The notes: generated by a model not told the origin, from the sequence alone. 64,000 bases of DNA from Cavia porcellus (GCF_034190915.1 NW_026947502.1:7238785-7302784); one strand, 5' to 3'. Counted from the first letter of the stretch, positions 44,565-55,969 are shown. Translations and numbers: made by a program.

Positions 44565-44785
44565 TCTAACATTTCCTAAAATGTTTGTTATGGGCAGGGT
44601 CTGTGCTGAGTATCTTATGTGGGTTATTTTTATCTAAACCTTAACAGTTCTCTATGATATAGGACTCTCCTCACCTGTAGTCCAAGGAACTCAGGTTAGT
44701 ATGTTCAGTAACTCAGCCAAGGTCCCACAGACTGTGAAGAATGGAGTTGGGATCTTGACTCCAGAGTACGCGCTCTTTCCCAGCA
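44565..44785 (-). mobile_element. MIR SINE, antisense
   Basis: ATCTAACATTTCCTAAAATG, GGGTCTGTGCTGAGTATC, CTAAACCTTAACAGTTCTC, AACTCAGCCAAGGTCCCAC and TTGGGATCTTGACTCCAGAG follow the antisense MIR consensus over nearly its full length. Confidence 0.75.
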
Positions 44786-45487
44786 TACATGAGACATAAT
44801 ATGAAACAATGCTGCATAGAGTGTGACATGCACGTGGCCCCGGTTCCAGGGAGCTCACTGTCTTACGAGGACAATACAAGTCAGGACAGGCGGAGACACA
44901 GGAGGTGTGAGTGCAGTAGGGGGGTGCAGCGTGTTAGTCCTCGGCTCCTCAGTCAGGGACCTGTCAAAACATAGCTGTGGGATACTGTCAGCTTGGTATC
45001 TGTCCTAGAAATGCAGACTGCAGGGAAGCCTAATGCATCTGGTTACTCGCTATTTCTTCAACACTCAAACCTGTTTGCTATTTAACCAGTTCACTGTGCG
45101 AACACTCAGCCCTGACTCACTCCTGTCAGAGCTGCCGATGCTATTGGAGAAAACTACCTAGCATTGCGGTTTTCCAGTTCTACAAATTCAAGGGTGCCCA
45201 TCTATCCATCGGTCCCATTCTGCCCAATGGACCTTCTACCTGTCCTTAGTTCCTAATTGCTCAGAAAATACTCAAGTATTTTTGCCAGTTTTAACCACCA
45301 TCTCTTAGCCTCCCATCTCAGTGCACTGTCTTTGCTGTTGGAAGTTTGCCGTCCGCTGGGCGGGGGGAATAGAGGCGACTCCTCTGGTTCCCTGTGCTTC
45401 TTCACTTCTACCTTCAACCTCCAGCTCATTTTGTCCCACTTCAGTAAAATATAAAATGAACTATACATGTTGCTTTAGCACATTTTA
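44786..45487. other. No gene; low-copy sequence
   Basis: Overlapping frames on both strands at 44789-45008 and 45253-45587 lack domains. The G+C content is moderate (45300-45400), without a CpG island. Confidence 0.4.
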
Positions 45488-45592
45488 TAAGGCAGACACT
45501 ACTGAATGCATACAGGCATTAATTCATTCTGTTCTCATAGCTATCTTATGCGAGGGGAGTGACGTATTTTCATTAATATTATTTTAAATTAT
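45488..45592 (-). mobile_element. MIR fragment, antisense
   Basis: GGCAGACACTACTGAATGC, GGCATTAATTCATTCTGTTC, TAGCTATCTTATGCGAGGG and GTATTTTCATTAATATTA resemble the antisense MIR 3' half (GCACTGTTCTAAGCGC, TCATTTAATCCTC, AACCCTATGAGG). Confidence 0.55.
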
Positions 45593-45689
45593 GTACACAT
45601 TTAAGAATAGTTAAATTAAGATAATATATGCATTACCTTTTTCGGGGAGTGAAAACTTAAATCTTGCTCCTTGTGTCTAACTGAGATTT

Positions 45690-46045
45690 TATTTCTTTTT
45701 ATCGTTATTTTCCCAATCTGATCCCTGCATTTGCCAGTCCTAATAACTGCCTTTTTATTCTCTGTGCCTATGAATTTGACTTTTTTAGATTCTACACAGG
45801 AGATCACATGACGTTTGTGGTTTTGTACCTGCTTATTTCACTTAACATAAGGTGTAGGAGGTTTATTCATGTCGCAAGTGACAATATTTCCTTCCCAGAA
45901 GTTGATAGTATTCCACTGTGATATTCTCACACTTAACCTCCACTGCTCTCTGCACTTGTACTTAGAGCTACTCATTTTATGATGGTTTCCTATCTCCATA
46001 AATAATGCTACTATTATAAGGTATAGTAAAATTGAGTTGAAATAT
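45690..46045 (-). mobile_element. Old L1 fragment, antisense 3' UTR
   Basis: ATGAATTTGACTTTTTTAGAT, GATCACATGACGTTTGTGG, ACCTGCTTATTTCACTTAAC, AGAAGTTGATAGTATTCCAC and CATAAATAATGCTACTATTA are the antisense of the L1M 3' UTR, where sense consensus contains TGCTATGAATATTC and AATATTCCATTG-type text. Confidence 0.6.
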
Positions 46046-46232
46046 GGTAGTGTTGGGTTATATAAGAAAGACTGAAATCTGTTCTCAGTCTTACACTTGT
46101 CCTTACTGGGTCCCTCAGGAAGATTTATGCAAAGCAATTTGTACAGTCTGATTATTAGCTATAGTTTTGGATCCCACACTAGTGTAGAACCAAAAATGAA
46201 TCAAACTGGGCTTACAGAAGATACTTTCCTTT

Positions 46233-46290
46233 TGGGCTGGGGCTATACCTCTGTGGCACAGCACCTGCTGGCAGGCATGAGGTCATGCCA
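46233..46290 (+). mobile_element. ID-type SINE, truncated
   Basis: GGGCTGGGGCTATACCTCTG and TGGCACAGCACCTGCTGGCAGG give the ID head. The element stops near 46290 without an A tail, so it is truncated or recombined. Confidence 0.65.
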
Positions 46291-47077
46291 CAGAAGCCAT
46301 TTTTCTTTACACATAGCTGAATGTGAGTGGTTGAGTGAAACAAGCTGGGTTGAAAGACCTGTGCTTTTGTTTTTCAATCCAATGTCCAAATCTCAGTTTC
46401 TTCCCTGTTAGGAGAAGTCACAAAAAGCATCACAAACTTGTGTTGATGCAGGCTTAAAGGTTTGTAGTCATCACCTTAGACAGAGAAAGAGTAGAGGGAA
46501 TACTTCCTTTCTGTGGGTGCTTAGGAGAAGGAAGCTCTGCCTCATTCAGGTCCTATGTATGAGAGATGGAGAGGAGAGAGCTGACCTGAAAGAGTCACAC
46601 GTACCTTATCCTGTGAGAGCTCCACTCTGTGGCCCCAGGGAGCCAAACATGATCCAAAGTTTAACAGTCCACGTCAGGATTCCTCTCCTTTTAGGGGGTG
46701 GAACGTCCTTTACTGGACTTCCACCCTGGTAGCAGTAGAAGTAATCCTTTTAAAAGTTCTTTTTAAAATGAATTGTGTGAGTTGATTTTGTCTTCTAACT
46801 TTCCTCTGAAGCCTCAGTTTATTTATTGTAACAAACCACCAGTGCATGTGAACATGTAGTGGGGTAGAGGAGGAGACACAAAGTCTGAGATGTGTGTAGT
46901 CAGGGCCTAGGGCTGTGGTCTTGGTGTCGGTAGGCAGGTCGTGGTGGTGGTGATGGTGGGCCTCAGGGCAGCGAATAGCTAACTTCTGGTCAGTTTGCAT
47001 AGAAAACTGAGACTTGTCTGATTTTTACTGTCTTTTACTTCCCAGCAATATGTACAGTAACAGTACACTTACTATTA
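46291..47077. other. No gene; short GTG repeat near 46937
   Basis: A small (GTG)n patch (about 46937-46960) produces a histidine run in the minus frame over 46710-47000; this is repeat-derived. The other frames are unassigned. Confidence 0.45.
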
Positions 47078-47496
47078 TGTCTTGTATCTACATGTTACTC
47101 CAAAGCCTCATGCAGCTGTAGGTGGGGAGTTTCGAAAGTGTCTGGTTAAGACGTGTGAATGTGGATTAAGACTATGATGCTGGGATTAAAGGAGTGGACA
47201 ATGGATGCTCCATCCTGGGTGTGGCTGAAATCACCCAATGGGGTTTTATCCTGGATGGGATCAAAGGGAAAGGAAGGCTCACTTGCTGCCAGCACTGCTT
47301 GCTGCCTTCTGCCTGCCCTGCCACACCATGGACTGTTTCTCCTCTGCAGTGCCCCTCTGCCATGTCACCCTGCCTTGGAGCTAGCTGACTAAGGACTGAA
47401 ACTTCTGTCCACTGTGAGCTGAAATAAACTTTTCTTGCTTTAACTTTGTGTGTCAGGTGTTTTATCTCAGCAATGAGAAACTAAGTAACTAAGACA
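47078..47496 (+). mobile_element. MaLR-type solo LTR
   Basis: It starts TGTCTTGTATCTACATGTTAC and contains AAGCCTCATGCAGCTGTAGG, GAATGTGGATTAAGACTATGA, GATGGGATCAAAGGGAAAG, GAGCTGAAATAAACTTTTC (polyadenylation signal) and AACTAAGTAACTAAGACA at its 3' end. Frames at 47159-47392 lie inside and are not genes. Confidence 0.8.
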
Positions 47497-47554
47497 TCTT
47501 CCCCATAAGATTGTTTTGAGGATTATGTGAAACAATGAGTTTAAAACATATTTA

Positions 47555-48248
47555 TCAGTTTCCCATGGATAGCAAAACCAAGTACCTCTAAGTGGATACT
47601 TTAAAGTAAGATACATTTATTGGTTATAATTCTGGGTCATGCTCTTTTTCCTTCCTTTTCTCTCTCTCTCCCTCCTTCTTCCCCTCCCATTCTCTCCTTT
47701 CCTCTTCTCTTGGGCTTTTGCACTGAACTATACCCCCAGACCTTTTTGTTTTTAATTTTAAGACAAATTCTCACAGAACTGCTAAAATGCCCAGGTTGGT
47801 CTTGAACTTGTGTTCTTTCTACTTCAGCCTCCCAGAGTGCTGAGATTACAGGCAGGCACTACCATGTCAGTTTTAATAAGAGAGAATCTTTGGTGCCTCT
47901 TCTAGTTTGTGGCATCCCCAGCAATCCTTGCATTCCTTGACTTGTAGATCTATCACTTTGGTCACATGGCTCTCTTCTCCCTGTGTGCCTTCACTGTCTC
48001 TTTCCTTTGTGTGCATCCCTGTCTGTATACCCAAGTTTCTCTCTTTGAAGGGTACCAGTCATATTGGATTAATGCCCACACTATGTCATTTTGACTCAAT
48101 TATCTTTATGAAGGCTCTCGTCATTTCTGATTTTTAGAGTATGTGCTGTTAAAGTGTTCACCCTGTTTCTGATTCAGGCCACGTTCTGAGACCCTGTGGG
48201 CTAGGATTTCACTGTATCCTTTTTGGTGGACACAATGCAACCCATAAC
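47555..48248 (-). mobile_element. MLT-like LTR, antisense, split by a B1-dID
   Basis: The left part (TACATTTATTGGTTATAATTC, GGATAGCAAAACCAAGTACC) and the right part (GTGCCTCTTCTAGTTTGTGG, GACTTGTAGATCTATCAC, CCAGTCATATTGGATTAATGC, GACACAATGCAACCCATAAC) together form one antisense LTR. The two halves are contiguous in the family consensus once the SINE at 47640-47872 is removed. Confidence 0.75.
47640..47872 (-). mobile_element. B1-dID SINE, antisense, with pyrimidine tract
   Basis: A CT-rich tract (47640-47705) is the decayed A tail. TGGGCTTTTGCACTGAACTA and CCCCCAGACC are the antisense dID. CCCAGGTTGGTCTTGAACTTG, CAGCCTCCCAGAGTGCTGAG and GATTACAGGCAGGCACTACC are the antisense B1. It is nested in the MLT-like LTR. 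Confidence 0.85.
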
Positions 48249-50273
48249 TAGGTACTTCACCTTATCTTAGGTGCAGAGTAAATGCTCAGTGGATTCCTTT
48301 TGCTTGTGAAGCATCCTCTCCGACCCAGGCAGGGCTCTGTGCTCAGGTGACCCACTTGACAGCTTCCGCTGATAAACGCTCACACTGCTCCATTACGCAT
48401 TCAGCTGTGGTGGCAGGCGGCCTCTGTGTTCTCAGGAACATCATCAATATTGTGACACTCCGACATGTGTCAGCCACGAGGTTCTCCAGGGCTCCTTCTC
48501 TGGGATGACTTCTGAAACTGAACATTATCCTCACATCCCAGGCAGCCTGCATGATGGCCTTCCTGGTGCTGGGGTAAGATGATCAGGGAGAGAGAACTGT
48601 TAGCATCCCTGTCCTATTCCTTCCTGTTCAAGAGGAGGGAAACTGAGTCCTAACCCCCTGGTAGGCTCCCCTAGAAAGTGTGAGGCAGAGTCAAGACTGG
48701 AGCCCTGTTTTCCAGTTTCTGTGCTGTTTCAAACACAGCTGTATCCAAGGGTTGACTTCATTATTTTCCCTGCTGTACTCAAAAAATTTTTCTTTGAATT
48801 TCTGTATCTGTTCAATGGAAAAGTCATTCCAGGCCAGTGCCGTCTGACAGAAAGACAACACAGCTTCATAAGAAATTTAAAAAACTCCAGTGGCTATGTT
48901 TATAAAGTAAAGACAAATGGATTAAATTAATTTCAGTAATTCGTTTAATCCAGAATATCCAAAATGGTTACTTCCACATATAGTAACATGCACATGTTAA
49001 TGAGGCTTATTGCATTTTTTCTAGTGAACTGTTGTGAATTTCATAGCACATCTTAATTCTAACCGGCCTCAGTTCGAGTCCTCGGTAACTTCCTGTGTCT
49101 GGGAGTTGCAGTGTAGGACAGCATAGCTGTGGGCCAACAGCTTCTGGTACTACTGGTCTGTCCTTGGGGAAATGGTAGTGTCCTTTCATCATTTCCAGCT
49201 TCTGAGCATGACTGGCTTTAAAGTTCGCTCTGGAAACTTTTGATCAGAATATCCTTGGTCAAGTGATGGTGACACACAGATAAAAACTGTTTTTTGAAAG
49301 TCCCTGTTTGGACAAATTAAATGGTTAGGAGACCATAGCAGATTCTCACGACAAACACAGATATGTGGTTACATACACAAATATGTATTGTGGTCCGTCA
49401 TCTGTCACCTAAGATTGTTTCTAAGACTCATCTTCTGTAATTGGCATTAAAATCAATAAGAGGGAAAATGTCTTTGTGGTTTGGAGGGCTGAGAAATGAA
49501 AGCAGAAACATAAGGACTCATCCATTGGCTGACGGGTTCTGGGACTGGGGAGCATTGGGTGTTCCTGCATGGAGTGGGTGCGTGTCAGAGGCCTTCTAGG
49601 CCAAGACATTGCATGGGGCACTGTGTTTTATCCCGGCTTTAGGAAAGACAGTGAAGGAATATTGAGACTTGCCCATTTTGGATTCTGTCCACACTTAGGC
49701 CACCTCCACTGCCTGTGGATTTCTCCGTGGGGAGTGCACCGAGGGCAGCTCAGGCTTGGCTTCTGGACATTTTTCCAAATGAGGCTGGTGACCCCCTGGG
49801 AGGGTGCAGCTATGGTTAAGCCCAGATAGCTTGTGGCCTATCCAGTCTTGTACACTCTGTGCCCCACCTCTCCTCTCATCTTGGTTCACATCTTCACTCT
49901 GTTCCATAAATTTCTGCTTTCTGTTTCCAAAAACTTTTTCATCTCTCCTGATAAACTCTCTTAGTTCCTGAACTTACAGCTTCTAGCCCAGTTACATTCT
50001 GATAGCTATCTATGTGATGATCTGATTGCTGTCTGCCTCTTCTAGTAGACTATGTGCTCCAAGAGGACAGGCATTGGGGTGTTCAAAAGCATTTGCCTGG
50101 TTAAAGGAAAGCTTTCAACTTCAAGGTAATGCAGTGCCTATTGCTGCAATAGGCACTCAGTAAATACTGGCTAAATAAATGCAAGGGTCTTTTGTACATT
50201 TGGAGTGGTTTATTTTGGGGTAGTTATTTCACACACAGGAAAAGGGACAAGTCATACCAGTTTTGTCCCTTTT
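48249..50273. other. No gene; low-copy sequence with a short perfect palindrome
   Basis: Frames of 61-86 codons (for example 48343-48552, 48721-48930, 49569-49829) show no domain. A MIR-like remnant may lie at 48590-48730. A 25 bp perfect palindrome with a one-base centre lies at 50133-50157. Confidence 0.4.
50133..50157. other. 25 bp perfect inverted repeat (12 bp arms)
   Basis: AGTGCCTATTGC and GCAATAGGCACT are exact reverse complements separated by a single T. It could extrude as a cruciform or form a tight hairpin in RNA. The right arm runs into a CACTCAGTAAATACTGG segment that resembles the 3' end of a MIR, so the palindrome may have formed by a short inverted duplication. Confidence 0.6.
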
Positions 50274-50463
50274 TTAGTGCTTGACCTCATCCTGAGCTCT
50301 GTGACATATGACATTAACTCGACATTCTGTACAATTCTGTGTGCTTTCTTCTGAGCATAACTTACAGGAAAACTGTCTGGTGACACTGCCATTAGCATTG
50401 CACTGGGGATCATGAGACGCATTCTGATCATGCTCCTGGTACTCATTTGCTATGTGACAGGAT
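50274..50463 (-). pseudogene. Possible piggyBac-type transposase C-terminal cysteine-rich remnant
   Basis: One minus frame of about 60 codons ends at a TAA (plus strand TTA at 50274-50276). It contains RQFSCKLCSEESTQNCTEC followed by RVNVICHRA. The C-x2-C ... C-x2-C ... C-H order and the terminal position match the cysteine-rich domain that ends piggyBac transposases. Upstream on the minus strand the frame meets stops, so at most a fragment survives. It could also be a chance frame; no other transposase motif is seen. Confidence 0.35.
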
Positions 50464-51614
50464 AGCCAGTTTTAACTCAACAGATTGGTCAGTCTCTGGT
50501 CATATTCCAGTTGACTGTTTGGGCCTGAGGTAAGCCTTTCAAAATCAGCTAAGTTGAGGAGCTGGACCCATGATCTTGGGAGAACTCTTACAGGCTGTGG
50601 GTGCCAGGGAAATCTTGTCAGAAGCTGTATTGCTTGTGACTCTGGGTTCTGAGAAATAATAAATTTGTCAGAAGAGTAAAGGTTACCTCTTTTCTGTCCA
50701 AGGTCGCCAGTGAGTCACTGGCTCTGCCTAGAATAGAAATTGGCTCAGGAAGAACAGTTCTGACTGTTTTGGAACATCACCCAGATATTTGTTAGATGAT
50801 GGATATTTTTTGTCTTTATTAATAGGTATGCATTGTGGATACTGAGGGAAGAGGCCAGACTATTAGAGAAGGAGAGTTCAGGCAAGCTGAGGTCCTGCCT
50901 GCAGGCACATTTGCTTGAGTCCATTCTGCCTTGGGTTCAGGGATGTGTGCTAGAGTGGAGGGACCCTGAAGGTTTCCAGGAACTTGGGTGTTGGTTCTAT
51001 GCCAGCCCACGATGCCAGAATGTGTCCCTACCTCCATCTTTTTCTCTGCAGAGCGGAGGTGCACTTGGGCCACACTGACTAGATGATAGAAGGCTTCAAT
51101 GAGCATTGATTTAAAAGGTATGTGATAACCACGAGTCCCTCTACATACAGAGTAGTTCCTGTGACTGCTTTTGTTTCCTATGATGTTGAGGACAAGGGTA
51201 TTATATGGGTTACATGTCCAGTGAAAGGGGAAGCATCTCTGCTGAGTCATTCGCTGTGAAGGAAATCATTCATTCTCAGAGTCATTGACTTGGAGACTCA
51301 GGGGTCCTATCCACGAAGTGGACCATGTAAGTCTCATTCTTCAGACTTGCTGAATTTCTGTAAGGATGGAGTAAGTAAAGCGAGGGAAAACACTGTGAAA
51401 TGTGTGGAGCTTTATTTGCCTTGCTTTGTAGTCCTTTGTCTTTCTTCTTTCTTCCTTTTTCTTCTCCCCTCTCCACTGGGGAGGATGGTTTAGGGGATTC
51501 TAGGCGATGGTTTAGGAACAACTTAGCTGTAAAGGATACACATAAGACACTTGACCCATGCCACACTTTCAAAGGAGATAGAAATGGAGGCACATGGATA
51601 CTTATCCAGTGTTT
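50464..51614. other. No gene recognised
   Basis: The largest frame is minus 50819-51250 (143 codons), overlapped by a plus frame over 50833-51078; neither has a domain. Minus 51282-51632 is also unassigned and overlaps plus frames in the same place. I see no exon signature. Confidence 0.4.
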
Positions 51615-51835
51615 GATAATAACATGAAACAATTACTGTGTGCAAAGCACTGTTGTGAGCACTTACACTGACTCATTTAATCTTTTTGTCAATCCAGTAG
51701 TAGCTAAAGACGCTATTATCTTCTCCTGATCTGAAGAAGAAACTGAAGCTCAGAAAAGCTAATTAACTTGCTGCAAGTTGCTGAGTTAGTATGAATCTGG
51801 GTGGTTTGGCCCCACAGCCAGTTCTCCTAACTGAA
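51615..51835 (-). mobile_element. MIR SINE, antisense
   Basis: ATTACTGTGTGCAAAGCACTG, CACTGACTCATTTAATC, GAAGAAACTGAAGCTCAGAA, AGCTAATTAACTTGCTGC and GAATCTGGGTGGTTTGGCC follow the antisense MIR consensus over most of its length. This is the best preserved MIR in the window. Confidence 0.85.
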
Positions 51836-54118
51836 AAGCATAATATGTGTGGTATATAGTACAACAAAACAAGAAGGGGAAAGTCATAGCCTAGGGAGAT
51901 CAGGGGAAGCTTTGTAGATGAAATTGTAAATCAACTTTTCCAGAGTTCTGCACCAGGGATCAAGGAGTCTTCTAGGTGGTAAGAATCGGCGAGGCATTCT
52001 GGGCAGATGGTTTTGTGTGCTGGACTTTTAATCATGCAAGATACAAAAGCTAAATGTTCTTGGAGGCTTTCACTCAGATTTTGAAGGAAGGAAGACCATG
52101 TGGGAGGCAATGTGTCTCTGACTATTTGAAAATAACCCACTGTTTCCTTTCTTTTCATCTCCTAACACTGTTCTGTGGACACATGGGTTCTGTGTCTATT
52201 ACTCTTGATGCTTGGTACCCAGAATAGGGTGCAGTACACTTGGATGGGGAGACTGAAAGGAAACAGGGGGATAGTACATAGTCAGGAAAAGACCCAGCAG
52301 TGAAAACATAATGATGAAGGTGGCACAGGAGCTGACAAGTAGGATGCAGAGGCAGGGAGGAGGCACACAGAGTTAGATTAATGGAACCCGTTTTCTGTGG
52401 TTCAGTTTTAAGGAAAAATCAGAGTAGGTTATTTATTTCAAAGAAAAATTTAGATGATAATAAAATAAATATGCATGTATTTTAATGCAAACTAGGCCTG
52501 AGATTGGGTACAGCACATCCAGTGAACTGAAGATAGCTGAGCCATTTTTTAGCAGCCCTAAGAATCTTCACATATTTGACATTTCGGTAGGCTTTTAGTG
52601 ATTTCGTTTTCAGTGAGGGAAAGCCGTGTGCTAGGTTCCACACTACACTGGGTAGTACATTGGTTTCTCTTCAGGTTGTGTAAACCTTTTGCCTTTTACT
52701 ACAAGTAGGGAACAGAGAAGATAACAAAGCAGGATGTGTCCCGTTCCCGTCCAGAGATTCTGCTCTCTACAATGTGGTGGCTCCAGTGACTTGAAGCTGA
52801 ATGTCATGACAGATTTTTTCTGTTTAACTTAAATGTCACCATATAATTCCCTACTCATTTTTATTGAACTGACACTGGGAAATCAATTTTTATGCAAAAG
52901 AGCTAGTATTTTTACCCTCGTAAGATATCCATGGAGGCCTGGCTCTGGGGTTGGGTGGATCTGGTTTGAACTCAGCCTGGCCATATAAGTCAGTTCCCTC
53001 ATCTGTTAAATGAGGCTGATTTGACCTCTGCTTTGGGTTCTAGGAGGCAGAGTGAGAGGATGTATGATGTCATAGCTCTGCCTGTGATAGAAATGGTGCC
53101 CCATTATCACAGTTTTATCCAGTGCTATCTTAATTTTGGCACCAAAAATCTTACATTTCAAGAAACTCTTTATTAGTGAGTAATCTGCATAGTGGGCTGT
53201 CATGGACCACCAAAATGTTCAATATGTTGGGGTTATTAATAGCAATAGCCTAGTATCTCTTGTAGGTAAGATAGGATGAAACCTGAGGGTTTCTTGTTTT
53301 ATTACCTCTCGTGAATGGCTGGCGTTCTCATACATATTAGGGGTATGTCACTATCCCTTCTGACACTAATGTGGTTCTGACATCTTTATATTTCAGGTTC
53401 ATTGGACACAAATCATGTATCTTCTTGTATTGGAATCCACAGCTTTTGATTTCAGTGGCCAGTAGTGTTGGATGTCTTCAGCCCTTACTTTGGTTCCAAA
53501 TGAACTCTTTGTGGATTTATTTTTCTTATCTGTAAAATAAGGACCATTTGGTCTTTTCTGCTGGCCTCTAGGACATTTGTGAAAATCAAGCAAAACAGTA
53601 GGAGTGAATCTATAGATAGGTAGAAAAGAATCTTATTAAGACTAAGACTATTTTCTTTCTCGTTAGCCTTGAACTCAAGGTAGGAACAGAGTTTTTATAT
53701 TCACAGGGCCCCACACAGGTTCTGGTCCTTTGCACTGTGTGCTCATTTGGAAAGTGAAATGGAAAAGGACTGAGTCAACAGATGAGTCAGTGTCCTCTGG
53801 TGTCCCTTGCATGTGGTGAAGAGGAGCCAATAGGATGTGCTCCCTGAGGACAGCTGGTGCCCTGCTCCTGCAGGTTCCATGTCTCAACAAACAGCAGTGT
53901 GCTTCTCCATGATCTGCCTTGTGGTGTGGGCAGAGGTCAGTTCTGCAAAGCTGGATTAACGGCCCATGAACATTTTATTTCTCTGCTGGCTAAGCACAGT
54001 AAATATCGATGATAATGTAATGTTCTTTCTCATTGCGAGGAAAGTGAGGGGCAGCGGAGGGGGGGGATTGACCTTTCAGCTCCGAAAGAAAAGAATGTTG
54101 GTAAGACAGTGCCCAGTC
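51836..54118. other. No gene; one MIR remnant
   Basis: A sense MIR remnant is visible at about 52935-53035 (GGCCTGGCTCTGGGGTTGG, TTGAACTCAGCCTGG, CCCTCATCTGTTAAATGAGG). Frames at 51931-52158, 53006-53203, 53399-53593 and 53675-53890 (all minus) are short and unassigned. Confidence 0.45.
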
Positions 54119-54201
54119 TCACACACACACGCACACGCACACGCACACACACGCACGCACGCACACACACACGCACGCACGCACACATGCACGCACGCAC
54201 G

Positions 54202-54244
<43 letters not shown>
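54119..54244. repeat. Mixed (CA)n/(CGCA)n and (AG)n microsatellite
   Basis: About 90 bp of alternating pyrimidine-purine sequence mixing ACACAC and ACGCACGCAC units is followed directly by about 33 bp of AGAGAG. The alternating CG/CA part can adopt Z-DNA; the AG part can form a triplex. The plus frame over 53966-54250 is a translation of this array (His-Thr-Ala-Arg then Glu-Arg) and is not a gene. Confidence 0.95.
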
Positions 54245-54245
<1 letters not shown>

Positions 54246-54942
54246 GTTAACACTTCTGCAATGATCTCATGGTAGATAAAATCTATTTAATCTTTTCTAT
54301 TAAGGATACTTAGAAACATCTAATTGAAAGCCCAGCACCTGCTGCAGGAAACCTTGGATATGTATGTGTATTTTATTTTGCCATAGGATGACATGTATCT
54401 TTTAGGGGTATTTGTGGTAATCCTAATGGAAGTACTGTTGGGCATCTAATTTTGAATTTAGTTTGTACACGTATCTTGCTTGGCTCAAAGGTGCTTAAAG
54501 TGCTTTAAAATTATTTGCCAAGAACCAAAATCAGATTTCTACATAAAAATTACAATGTCTGGCTTCTCTTGAAATGCAGATGTCTGGTGTCCTTGGACGC
54601 ACACAGCTGCTGTCAGCTGGGTTCGAGCTGTGCTGCCTCTTTCAGGAATGTCAGTGTCTCTTCAGTTATCTGTGGGCCTCCATCTCCTTGCTGCTTTAGG
54701 CCTTTGAGTCATGTCTTTGTCGAGGGGGTGGTAGGGCCGTTAAGATCAACATACTTCTTTTGGGTTCTAGAAAGAGAATGCTTGGTCTTCACAAGGTCAA
54801 GTGTTCTTAAAAACTGTTTTCAAAGCAAATCTCTTGTGAGTCCCACACAAAACACATGGATCAGAAGCTGCTGTATTTTAAAGGGACACACAGGCAGAAT
54901 GGGCCCCACAGCCCTGATGGCTAATTGGCCCGCCCCAGCTTT

Positions 54943-54956
54943 GTTTCCATGGCTAC
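54943..54956. promoter_or_regulatory. X-box-like (RFX family) motif
   Basis: GTTTCCATGGCTAC resembles the RFX inverted repeat GTNRCC-N(0-3)-RGYAAC, with both half-sites imperfect. It sits about 400 bp from a stronger match at 55345 in sequence without recognised repeats. Confidence 0.3.
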
Positions 54957-55344
54957 CCGTGTACCTCTGAGGAGGCTCCAGGACTCACAGGGAAAATCGG
55001 AGAGCTGCATCCATCACAATGCCTTTGGATGCATGGGGGAGAAACCTAATGGAAGCGAAGTCCATTGATGGGTTTCTATAACTTTGGGTCCTCAGACAGG
55101 GCTGGATCTAGGAGCTCAGTGATGTTGTCAGGGATCTTTATTGTTCTGTGCTTTGCTCTGAGTTGGTTTCATTTCCAGAGAGCTTCTTCTTGTAGGGGAA
55201 CACATGGCCACTAGCAAGGTTCCAGGCTTGCCTAGTTACTATGGTTAGTAATCCTGTTTGGAATAAAACCTTCAATTTCTTGATGGTTCCAGCAGAACCT
55301 GAGGTGTGACTTCATTAGACCAGTGTTTGGGAGTCCCAGAATCA

Positions 55345-55358
55345 GTCACCATGGCAAT
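55345..55358. promoter_or_regulatory. X-box-like (RFX family) motif, strong match
   Basis: GTCACCATGGCAAT fits the RFX X-box with a two-base spacer (GTCACC-AT-GGCAAT); only the last base departs from consensus. RFX factors act on ciliary and MHC class II genes. No promoter or gene start is visible nearby, so an enhancer role is the most that can be inferred. Confidence 0.35.
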
Positions 55359-55969
55359 GAACAAGGAAGCTTCTTAGTGGCCTGGCCCCACTGTGTGTGC
55401 CAGGACTCACAAACTCTACCCAAGAGGGTCAGTGTCTCATGAACCTAGTGACTGGGGACTGGCCTAGGAATGGTTCCCCAGGGGAGCAATGGAGAGAAGA
55501 TGGTGTGAACCCTGGACTGGCTTAGACAGCAAGGTCTGCTCTGCATTAATTTTGCCTAAGTTTTCTCTTTATATGTGAAAATTTAGAGATCAAAAAAGGG
55601 GAGGAATGTGCCCAACCTAAGGCCACAAACCTAGAGCATGGTATGGCTGAAGATGCATGTCAGTGACTTCTGTCCCAGTCTTGGTGCTGCTTCCCCTTTA
55701 GCACAGTCTTCTCTTTTTATCTGTTTCTCCCTGATCCTTTTTGATATATTGTGGGGTAACAGTAATCATATTTGACAATAAATCAATCTCAGAGCCATTG
55801 GATTTTAGTGGTAAAAGGTGCCTAAGTGAACTTATTCAAATGAGAAAGCAGGCCAAGGGAGACTGACTCATACAAGGTCAAGTGACAAGTCACATAAGAC
55901 TATTGGTGTGGTCTTCTGTCTCATATCTCATTTGACAGTAAGAATAATCCTATCACACTGAGCTTGGGT

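Larger units (their letters stand above)
54245..55969. other. Low-copy sequence with two X-box-like motifs; no exon supported
   Basis: The plus frame at 54515-54970 (151 codons) is the longest in the window but is cysteine- and serine-rich, has no domain and lacks an exon-like context. The segment 54940-55360 contains two RFX-like motifs annotated separately. A MIR-like remnant may lie near 55570-55680. Confidence 0.4.

Noticed and set aside
47159..47392. Overlapping frames on both strands near 47.2 kb
   Set aside because: Entirely within a MaLR LTR; similar frames recur in the other LTR copies.
50819..51250. 143-codon minus frame
   Set aside because: No known domain and an overlapping plus frame in the same place; looks like chance.
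53966..54250. Frame encoding His-Thr-Ala-Arg and Glu-Arg repeats
   Set aside because: Direct translation of the CA/CGCA and AG microsatellite.
54515..54970. 151-codon plus frame, the longest in the window
   Set aside because: No recognisable domain, cysteine/serine-rich random-looking composition, no promoter or splice context.
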